Positions 59,401-64,000 of a stretch of DNA of 64,000 nucleotides are shown here, piece by piece. The number at the start of each line of letters is the position of its first letter. The first letter of the stretch is position 1. The notes beneath the pieces are model-generated. The model made no database searches, was not told the origin of the DNA, and was given only the letters and a program-made list of their open reading frames with translations. The translations under genes were made by a program, and so were the position numbers. Source of the stretch: Morinoia aosen (lineage: Eukaryota; Arthropoda; Malacostraca; Amphipoda; Talitridae). The stretch lies in the NCBI GenBank assembly GCA_030386875.1, contig CM059563.1:29984139-30048138 (forward strand). The letters run 5' to 3'.

Positions 59401-61943
59401 TCCATACGCATATACGCACACACGTACTGCATGTACGCACTCCTCCAGCACGTGCTGCAGTTCACACTTATTGTGTTGACGCAAGATAGAGAGCCATTTT
59501 AGTTTTGAATTCTCTCAGTGTTTGAGGGGTTTTGAAGCCCTGGGGGAGTCTGTTCCATAGTAAGGCGCCTGATACTGAAAGAGCCTTCTGCCCGATGTTA
59601 GATGAACGGCATTTGATTGAGACATCACGTCTCCTGTTTGGCCTTTGGTTCGTGACGGTAGGGGAGTGGAATTCCACTATTTCAGCACTGCTATGAGGAA
59701 GATATAAAGAGGAGAAAACGTATTGGGCTTTGTGCGCCTGGAACCTTTCCCGAATCGGAGCCCAGCCAAGTTTATGCAGGAGATGTGTTACGTGGTCATG
59801 CTTTTTGAATTTACCGTTGCATACAACCTTTGCTGCAAAATTCATGCATTTTTGTAGGTCTTTCTGAAGATCTTTCGATATACCTCCCCAGACCAGGCTA
59901 CAGTAGTCAATACGTGATAAGACCAAAGAATGAACGGCCAAAAATCTAGATTCTTCGTCAAGCATATTTTTTATACGATTGAAAAACAGTAAGGTCCCGT
60001 GAATTGCGTTGCAGGTTTTATCAACGTGGGATTTGAAGGACATGTTCCTATCGAACCAAATACCTAAATTTTTTACTTTTTCTGATGGGTGAATTGTATC
60101 AGTCCCAACTGTAAGAGTTAGATCTAGATTTCGAATGTTGTTTATTGAATGCTTTGACCCAAAAATAATGAATTGTGTTTTGTTCGCGTTTAGCTTGAGA
60201 CCATTTTGGTCATACCATGACTTGAGGCTGATCAATAGAGCTTCAGCTCCTTTTTTCGTCTGTGGTATTTCTGCTACAGAGCTTGTCATTGCAATTTGGA
60301 CGTCATCTGCATACATGGAGATTCGTGTGTTAGAAGGCGTTGGAGGGAAATCGTTTATGAAAATTGAAAACAGTAGCGGGCCCAAAATTGATCCTTGAGG
60401 GACACCAAAGCTGTTTTTAAGGAATGGGGACAACTTGTTATCTAAGAGGACTGCATGAGACCGATTTGAAAGGTAACTTTTAAACCACTGTGTATCCACT
60501 CCTAAGTTCAGTATTTTTCGTAGGAGTTGATTATGTTCGACGCTGTCGAATGCTTTAGAGAGATCAAGTAGCAGCAGAAGTGTTACATTTTTTTGATCGA
60601 TGTCGTTGTATATTTTTTCAGTGTCTTGAGTGCTAGTGTTCTTCCTATAGGCATATTGATTTCGATGAAGTAAATTTGACTCGTCCAGGTGAGATGACAG
60701 TTGATTCGTTACTACTTTTTCTAATATTTTGGACAGGACAGGTAAAAGGCTAACGGGCCTGTAATTTGATGCTGTATTTATGTCACCAGTTTTATGCAAC
60801 GGTCTAATTATAGAGTGTTTCCATTGTTTTGAAAACTTGTTAGTAGCTATTGATGTGTTGATAATCAAACGAATAAATGGTGCTGTGACTGGAAAACTGT
60901 CTTTTATGTATTGGAGGTTGATTCCATCATGTCCAACATTAAGCATTCACGTTCGTGTTTGACATTCACACATTAAGATAACCTCTGACTTTCTCTGAAC
61001 CTGTCACTAAACAATTAACTTCAACAATCGAACATGATGAAAACGTTCGGATATTTGGGAATTTTTAGCCTTTCACGCACATAAATTAAGCAACACCCTC
61101 ATTCCAAAATGGAAAAGATATTTAACACGTTTCCCGCGTATTGGGCCACATGTGAACCGGTCTGTAAAATGCTCATTCACGTACCGGTATCAATGAATGA
61201 CATTTCATCTGTTTCGCGATCTGTTTGAGAAATAACTTATCATGCCAGGTGAAATGTCTCGTGCGATCGTATTTTTCATATTTCTAAGGAAGGATAAAAA
61301 CGGGAATAAGTCGATTTCTCTACTCTGCTACTTACAGATTATATTAGATGTTAGTTTAAGCCTCCCTAACCGTTAAAAAAAAGCGTTACGGAGAAAGGAA
61401 GGAGGAAGACAGAACTTAGTAGGAAAGATAGATAGGGGAACGTGGAATCTATGCAGAAGGAGCATAAAAACAGTAAGATGAGGAAAAAGTCTAATAAACA
61501 ATATACGTGTTGGGAAAGAAAGTAGTAAGTGCTGAAAAATAGTTCAGCAGTGAACCGAAAAAAAGGTGGTCACAAAACAGTATATTTCAACAAAAATTAG
61601 ACCTACATAACTCCCAACTTGAGCCCTCACACATTTTCCCCCTGGGAGAGCAAATTACCATGGATACAATTGTTGTATCCCCCTAAGGGGTTTCTGATAC
61701 TTACAACTTAACCAAAACAAGCGTTTACAACTTGGGAACCGCGGTGAACGTGTTAGAATAGAGCTGGACACAAGCCCTCAACTCACTGGAAATATTCATC
61801 AGCGGGGCTCTTGTGAGCTAGGACGGTCTCCTTCACCATCTGCCACTGGTCGGGACTCGTCGAGTTCATGTAGAAGCACGTGCCGTTCTGCATCATGAGG
61901 CCCCCGTTCAAGTTGCAAGCTTGGCTGTCCACGTTCTTGCAGT
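32266..61943 (-). CDS. SLC6 Na+/Cl- transporter gene, glycine-transporter type (partial)
   Basis: A plasma-membrane symporter of the neurotransmitter:sodium symporter family. Ten exons in 5' to 3' order: 61787-61943, 53458-53590, 48276-48410, 38797-38900, 38317-38441, 36161-36344, 35379-35514, 34742-34873, 33552-33719, 32266-32377. All have GT-AG borders and phases that join exactly, giving 461 codons from extracellular loop 2 through TM4-TM12 into the C-terminal tail. The N-terminal exons with TM1-3 lie beyond 64000. [19 protein letters not shown] and LTLGLGTQF favour the glycine transporter (GlyT1-like) branch over monoamine or GABA types; substrate is inferred. The gene covers about 30 kb here, nearly all transposon-rich intron. 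Close relatives in arthropods include uncharacterised glycine-transporter-like paralogues, so no gene symbol is given. Confidence 0.88.
32413..32671. mobile_element. piggyBac-like MITE next to SLC6 tail exon
   Basis: TTAA flanks both ends (32409-32412 and 32672-32675). The ends are CACGTTCACTACG and CGCGGAAACGTG, with an inner cgtattggcacat shared with 61136. It occupies the region just upstream of an acceptor, where the branch point would usually lie. Confidence 0.6.
33552..33719 (-). CDS. SLC6 exon: end of TM11, TM12
   Basis: Encodes [40 protein letters not shown] and ends GSLLE. It matches the Y-x-P-x-xYG-x-Yx-[FY]-P-x-WA...GW...IP frame before the cytoplasmic tail. Confidence 0.92.
34262..34632 (+). 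repeat. ~350-bp interspersed repeat, copy 1
   Basis: Begins near ttagtctaagcctcccta and ends atacaatagttgtatcccct and ttaggggt, a small terminal palindrome. Two other copies in the same direction are at 48645-48988 (interrupted) and 61340-61693. The inner stretch gaggaaggaagaaggcacca is well conserved. No RNA polymerase III boxes or coding frame were recognised; the family is not identified. Confidence 0.7.
34742..34873 (-). CDS. SLC6 exon: end of TM10, TM11
   Basis: Encodes [20 protein letters not shown], then [15 protein letters not shown]. The W-[IV]-YG-x-x-xFx-x-DI-x-xMLG block is diagnostic. Confidence 0.92.
35379..35514 (-). CDS. SLC6 exon: TM9 and start of TM10
   Basis: Encodes [39 protein letters not shown] and ends at AIE. 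It matches the G[IM]Y-x3-[LM]MD-x-Y-x-[AS]-[ST] pattern. The donor is gttagt. Confidence 0.9.
36161..36344 (-). CDS. SLC6 exon: extracellular loop 4 and TM8
   Basis: Encodes [20 protein letters not shown] and then TM8 with [10 protein letters not shown]. The GPGLAF-x-AYPEA-x-xLP block is a family signature. The segment after TQF reads [10 protein letters not shown], where most members have a Glu (TQFxxLET). Confidence 0.93.
37375..37396. repeat. Poly(C) tract
   Basis: An uninterrupted run of 22 C residues (G on the transcribed strand). The length may be an assembly estimate. Confidence 0.85.
37405..37600 (-). pseudogene. Mariner-like transposase remnant
   Basis: Minus-strand fragments [14 protein letters not shown] and then, after a frameshift, [19 protein letters not shown] with AVMNSLLNR resemble the SPDL-x-P-x-DFF-x-WG catalytic block and following helices of mariner-type transposases. 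The reading is broken and runs into the C/G homopolymer. It lies in SLC6 intron sequence. Confidence 0.45.
38317..38441 (-). CDS. SLC6 exon: TM7
   Basis: Completes the Arg of NNCYRD and encodes [20 protein letters not shown], then [11 protein letters not shown]. The N-x-x-T-S-x-FAGFVIF frame includes the TM7 residues that hold sodium and chloride. Confidence 0.92.
38797..38900 (-). CDS. SLC6 exon: TM6
   Basis: Encodes [20 protein letters not shown] and [14 protein letters not shown]. This is the unwound TM6 helix that contacts substrate and chloride. The FFSLS...WGGLI pattern is of glycine-transporter type. An intron of over 9 kb separates it from the TM5 exon. Confidence 0.93.
39120..39328 (+). 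mobile_element. SINE copy (5' truncated)
   Basis: Shares gtggcgattttctccgttgg, atgggtaccggtcttgaccg and the end ggaaataaagcatctgtaga with the full copy at 49516-49811. The tRNA-like head is missing. Confidence 0.75.
39640..39910. repeat. A-rich minisatellite, ~36-bp unit
   Basis: Repeats of the type aagaacaatccccaataaaa followed by agaacaaaaaataaa, about seven units, imperfect. The same unit reappears at 42575-42620 next to the LINE fragment. Confidence 0.75.
39950..41540 (-). repeat. Large interspersed repeat, inverted relative to 54700-57440
   Basis: Reverse complement of 54700-57440 in several blocks, including the 26-bp tandem unit (40025-40250), the segment with catcatgcggacatgggtac (about 40365), and cattattgtcgacagaaat (about 41537). 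The right-hand copy carries about 1 kb more in the middle. No coding region is recognised. The two copies flank two SLC6 exons. Confidence 0.7.
40025..40250. repeat. 26-bp tandem repeat
   Basis: About eight units of acgaggtgtactaatagaca followed by aactat, with drift. Confidence 0.8.
41723..42600 (-). pseudogene. CR1/Jockey-like LINE fragment, 5' truncated
   Basis: The minus strand encodes [18 protein letters not shown] (reverse transcriptase catalytic box), [16 protein letters not shown] and a C-terminal region ending [10 protein letters not shown]. It is homologous along its length to 59468-60946. Similarity starts at SIFINDFP; upstream the sequence passes into the A-rich 36-bp repeat. Motifs before the YADD box, including the first catalytic Asp, are gone. 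Confidence 0.85.
42705..44780. other. SLC6 intron sequence with a short tandem repeat
   Basis: At 43865-44000 a ~45-bp unit containing gtgagttattcagaattt is repeated three times. The 43640-43830 part is GC-rich but no family was recognised. Otherwise nothing is identified. Confidence 0.55.
44795..45835. repeat. 16-bp minisatellite
   Basis: About 64 tandem units of gagtttgagcaacgtt. Nearly all variation is at one position (gaG, gGg or gTg before ttt, giving gagttt, gggttt and gtgttt). Because 16 is not a multiple of 3 and the unit lacks stops, all three minus-strand frames stay open for 333-372 codons with the same 16-residue period ([16 protein letters not shown]). It lies in an SLC6 intron, and I do not consider it a gene. 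Confidence 0.95.
45850..47815. other. SLC6 intron sequence
   Basis: AT-rich. A short repeat of tatgccgagtttacg occurs near 47150-47190. No gene or transposon is recognised. Confidence 0.55.
47820..48262. repeat. 22-bp minisatellite abutting the TM5 exon
   Basis: About 16 units of acacaagggaacaaggcag plus aag, then a shorter 13-bp version (aaggacacaaggg) from about 48203. On the transcribed strand it is a pyrimidine-rich array starting about 13 nt after the splice donor. Confidence 0.92.
48276..48410 (-). CDS. SLC6 exon: TM5
   Basis: Encodes [20 protein letters not shown], then [20 protein letters not shown]. The YFTAxFPY and GI-x-FYL-x-P-x-W-x-KL blocks are highly conserved in SLC6. A 22-bp minisatellite begins immediately downstream of the donor. 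Confidence 0.92.
48525..48640. repeat. AT-rich ~28-bp tandem repeat, left half
   Basis: Units of attcaatatcaatttaaata and variants. The same repeat resumes at 53307-53390, so the array was split by the ~350-bp repeat and the hAT-like element. Confidence 0.7.
48645..48988 (+). repeat. ~350-bp interspersed repeat, copy 2 (split by hAT insertion)
   Basis: Matches 34262-34632 and 61340-61693. Its final bases, gttgtgtccccctgagtg, are followed by the hAT-like element, whose target duplication is cctgagtg. The remaining ggtt tail is at 53306 onward. Confidence 0.72.
49516..49811 (+). mobile_element. SINE with tRNA-like head, full copy
   Basis: The head has gctagaggttctgccgccgt and gggatcgaatctcgg, A- and B-box-like. 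The body ends ggaaataaagcatccgtaaa and a TTTA-rich tail. A ttatag duplication flanks it (49510-49515 and 49812-49817). The opposite arm of the host element has an uninterrupted gttata site at the mirror position. Confidence 0.72.
50532..50559 (-). ncRNA. Hammerhead-like core, left arm (damaged)
   Basis: The minus strand reads CTAATGATGG where copy 1 has CTGATGATGG; stem II GGAG/CTCC and GAAACG are kept. The change hits an invariant core G. Confidence 0.4.
51547..51573 (+). ncRNA. Hammerhead-like core, right arm
   Basis: CTGATGATGGATCTGGACTC followed by CGAAACG, identical in the core boxes to 1372-1398. Confidence 0.42.
52800..53012 (-). mobile_element. SINE insertion in hAT-like copy 2
   Basis: Minus-strand copy of the 49516-49811 family, 5' truncated, with a TTAAATTAAA-type tail. 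It is flanked by catatcatt at 52791-52799 and 53013-53021. Copy 1 has the single uninterrupted site at 2603-2611. Confidence 0.88.
53307..53395. repeat. AT-rich ~28-bp tandem repeat, right half
   Basis: ttcaatatcaatctaaatat units continuing the array seen at 48525-48640. Confidence 0.65.
53421..53457. repeat. (CA)n microsatellite forming an SLC6 splice donor
   Basis: About 18 CA units on the plus strand. On the minus strand the GT repeat directly follows the exon (AAG|GTGTGT). Confidence 0.9.
53458..53590 (-). CDS. SLC6 exon: TM4
   Basis: Encodes [20 protein letters not shown], then a hydrophobic TM4 segment ([15 protein letters not shown]) and NGVHSFGK. It matches the HVLxxSxG...GxxSxGK frame of the family. 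The donor GTGTGTGTG is the first part of a GT microsatellite extending to about 53421. Confidence 0.88.
54700..57440 (+). repeat. Large interspersed repeat, right copy
   Basis: Inverted partner of 39950-41540. It contains extra internal material around 55930-56930, including a second diverged copy of part of the same sequence (cctcaggttatttcttacga resembles the 55370-55400 segment) and GT/AT-rich simple sequence. The small open frames have no family match. It ends with the 26-bp tandem array and a segment shared with 39945-40010. Confidence 0.65.
56945..57370. repeat. 26-bp tandem repeat
   Basis: About 16 units of cctcgtatggtttgtctatt followed by agtacg, the reverse complement of the 40025-40250 unit. 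Confidence 0.85.
57441..59330. other. SLC6 intron sequence with a ~100-bp duplication
   Basis: 58655-58750 and 58750-58855 are imperfect direct repeats sharing atacatgaggatcgtaatat and ggagaaaagta. Related wording (gattgatagaaaagtac) is at 54400-54420. Nothing else is recognised. Confidence 0.55.
59468..60946 (-). pseudogene. CR1/Jockey-like LINE reverse transcriptase, 5' truncated
   Basis: A 492-codon open reading. In order: [38 protein letters not shown] (first catalytic Asp), [30 protein letters not shown] (catalytic Asp pair), [16 protein letters not shown], and the C-terminal domain ending [13 protein letters not shown]. All reverse transcriptase core motifs are intact. The apurinic-type endonuclease that should precede it is absent, as similarity stops near 60950. 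It is antisense-neutral for the host gene: it lies in an SLC6 intron on the same strand. A clade finer than CR1/Jockey cannot be given by eye. Confidence 0.88.
61136..61752. mobile_element. piggyBac-like MITE carrying the ~350-bp repeat
   Basis: TTAA at 61132-61135 precedes CACGTTTCCCGCG; the right end is CGCGGTGAACGTG followed by TTAG. The ~350-bp repeat (61340-61693) lies inside and probably inserted later. The right end is 34 bp from the SLC6 exon at 61787. Confidence 0.5.
61340..61693 (+). repeat. ~350-bp interspersed repeat, copy 3
   Basis: Shares gtttaagcctccctaa, ggaatctatgcagaa, gtgctgaaaaatagttcagc and the end gttgtatccccctaaggggt with the other two copies. Confidence 0.7.
61787..61943 (-). 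CDS. SLC6 exon: extracellular loop 2
   Basis: Encodes a Cys-x7-Cys pair ([10 protein letters not shown]), the counterpart of the disulfide-forming cysteines in the large loop between TM3 and TM4. It is followed by two possible N-glycosylation sites (NGT, NST) and the SPADEYF motif before TM4. It starts two bases into a codon, so an upstream exon lies beyond it. The donor is gtgagt. Confidence 0.85.
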
Positions 61944-62254
61944 CTGAGAAACGATAGGAAATTTGATCAAATGAAATCGATAAAATGAGCAAAAAGAAAA
62001 GGAAATTAGGTCCGACTTTTTTGTGGTAACTACAAAAAAATATATTCGCGGCCATCTTTTATGAAGTGGCGCAGGATGGATGGCAAGAAGAGGAAAAAAC
62101 ACTATTAAAAAGCAGATAAATGAGTCGATAGACGCTCACGACCGGCGTGGTCAGTTCTCAGAAGTGCATTTAGGAAGATAAAATTTCAGCTTCAGTTTCA
62201 AGGCACACAGAGAGGGACATTTCCTCTCCGGTGCAGGAGCACCGATGTTTAAGT

Positions 62255-64000
62255 GCCTTATCTCCTAAATTAGGCGCCTTATCTCCTGAAATAGTGTGCC
62301 TGATCTCCTGAAATAGTGTGCCTGATCTCCTAAAATTGTGTGCCTGATCTCCTAGAATTGTGTGCCTGATCTCCTAGAATTGTGTGCCTGATCTCCTAGA
62401 ATTGTGTGCCTGATCTCCTAGAATTGTGTGCCTGATCTCCTAGAATTGTGTGCCTGATCTCCTAGAATTGTGTGCCTGATCTCCTAGAATTGTGTGCCTG
62501 ATCTCCTAGAATTGTGTGCCTGATCTCCTAGAATTGTGTGCCTGATCTCCTAGAATTGTGTGCCTGATCTCCTAAAATTGTGTGCCTGATCTCCTAAAAT
62601 TGTGTGCCTGATCTCCTAAAATTGTGTGCCTGATCTCCTAAAATTGTGTGCCTGATCTCCTAAAATTGTGTGCCTGATCTCCTAAAATTGTGTGCCTGAT
62701 CTCCTAAAATTGTGTGCCTGATCTCCTAAAATTGTGTGCCTGATCTCCTAAAATTGGGTGCCTGATCTCCTAGAATTGGGTGCCTGATCTCCTAGAATTG
62801 GGTGCCTGATCTCCTAAAATTGGGTGCCTGATCTCCTAAAATTGGGTGCCTGATCTCCTAAAACTGGGTGCCTGATCTCCTAAAATTGGGTGCCTGATCT
62901 CCTAAAATTGGGTGCCTGATCTCCTAAAATTGGGTGCCTGATCTCCTAAAATTGGGTGCCTAATCTCCTAAAATTGGGTGCCTAATCTCCTAAAATTGGG
63001 TGCCTGATCTCCTAAAACTGGGTGCCTGATCTCCTAAAATTGGGTGCCTGATCTCCTAAAATTGGGTGCCTGATCTCCTAAAATTGGGTGCCTGATCTCC
63101 TAAAATTGGGTGCCTGATCTCCTAAAATTGGGTGCCTGATCTCCTAAAATTGGGTGCCTAATCTCCTAAAATTGGGTGCCTAATCTCCTAAAATTGGGTG
63201 CCTAATCTCCTAAAATTGGGTGCCTAATCTCCTAAATTGGGTGCCTAATCTCCTAAAATTGGGTGCCTAATCTCCTAAAATTGGGTGCCTGATCTCCTAA
63301 AATTGGGTGCCTGATCTCCTAAAATTGGGTGCCTGATCTCCTAAAATTGGGTGCCTGATCTCCTAAAATTGGGTGCCTGATCTCCTAAAATTGGGTGCCT
63401 GATCTCCTAAAATTGGGTGCCTGATCTCCTAAAATTGGGTGCCTGATCTCCTAAAACTGGGTGCCTGATCTCCTAAAACTGGGTGCCCGATCTCATAAAA
63501 TTGGGTGCCCGATCTCCTAAAATTGGGGTGCCTGATCTCCTAAAATTGGGGTGCCTGATCTCCTAAAATTGGGTGCCTGATCTCCTAAAATTGGGTGCCT
63601 GATCTCCTAAAATTGGGTGCCTGATCTCCTAAAATTGGGTGCCTGATCTCCTAAAATTGGGTGCCTGATCTCCTAAAATTGGGTGCCTGATCTCCTAAAA
63701 TTGGGTGCCTGATCTCCTAAAATTGGGTGCCTGATCTCCTAAAATTGGGTGCCTGATCTCCTAAAATTGGGTGCCTGATCTCCTAAAATTGGGTGCCTGA
63801 TCTCCTAAAATTGGGTGCCTGATCTCCTAAAATTGGGTGCCTGATCTCCTAAAATTGGGTGCCTGATCTCCTAAAATTGGGTGCCTGATCTCCTAAAATT
63901 GGGTGCCTGATCTCCTAAAATTGGGTGCCTGATCTCCTAAAATTGGGTGCCTGATCTCCTAAAATTGGGTGCCTGATCTCCTAAAATTGGGTGCCTGATC
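62255..64000. repeat. 22-bp minisatellite running off the window
   Basis: About 79 units of gtgcctgatctcctaaaatt plus gg, continuing past 64000. Variants are zoned: early irregular units to about 62340, then tagaattgt units to about 62570, taaaattgt units to about 62750, and taaaattggg units after that, with cctaatctcc blocks near 62960-63000 and 63160-63290. It lies in the SLC6 intron upstream of the loop 2 exon. Confidence 0.96.

Noticed and set aside
62255..64000. CRISPR-like array of short repeats
   Set aside because: Units are contiguous with no unique spacers, and the context is a eukaryotic intron; it is a minisatellite.

Overview
This is invertebrate nuclear DNA, most likely arthropod and probably insect; the species cannot be read from the sequence. 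It is AT-rich, its genes are split by GT-AG introns of about 1 to 13 kb, and most of it is nested transposons, foldback elements and minisatellites. Three protein-coding genes can be supported.

Layout. 1-12.5 kb is almost entirely mobile DNA. It holds the right part of a foldback hAT-like element (ends at 2887), a cluster of palindromic repeats (3.2-6.3 kb), a tRNA-type SINE, and a 5.2 kb element (7266-12511) bounded by short inverted termini and a perfect 8-bp target duplication. A decayed Penelope-like element (PLE) sits inside the 5.2 kb element. 12583-16060 (+) is a three-exon UXT/ART-27-type prefoldin-like gene. 16261-22091 (+) is a five-exon beta-1,4-galactosyltransferase-family gene whose ATG lies only 200 bp after the UXT stop. 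24.4-26.6 kb is a better preserved PLE (reverse transcriptase plus GIY-YIG endonuclease) with an inverted copy of its own tail. 26.6-32.2 kb shows no recognisable gene. From 32266 to at least 61943 (-) runs a large SLC6 sodium/chloride-coupled transporter gene of glycine-transporter type. Ten exons covering extracellular loop 2 to the C-terminal tail are visible; the N-terminal exons lie beyond 64000 and the last coding exon was not found.

The SLC6 introns are a transposon archive. They hold two CR1/Jockey-like LINE fragments, a 16-bp and two 22-bp minisatellites, three copies of an unnamed ~350-bp repeat, SINE copies, two inverted copies of a 1.6-2.7 kb repeat, and a complete 4.3 kb foldback hAT-like element (48989-53297) with a perfect 8-bp target duplication.

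The most interesting signal recurs in several unrelated-looking elements: a CTGATGATGG...CCGAAACG block whose inner stem varies in a paired way. It matches the hammerhead ribozyme core known from PLE terminal repeats. It occurs at the ends of the two coding PLEs and also in a non-coding palindrome carried inside both copies of the foldback hAT-like element, so a DNA transposon appears to be carrying a retroelement ribozyme hairpin. The three host genes have no evident functional link; UXT and the galactosyltransferase are close enough to raise the question of a shared transcript.
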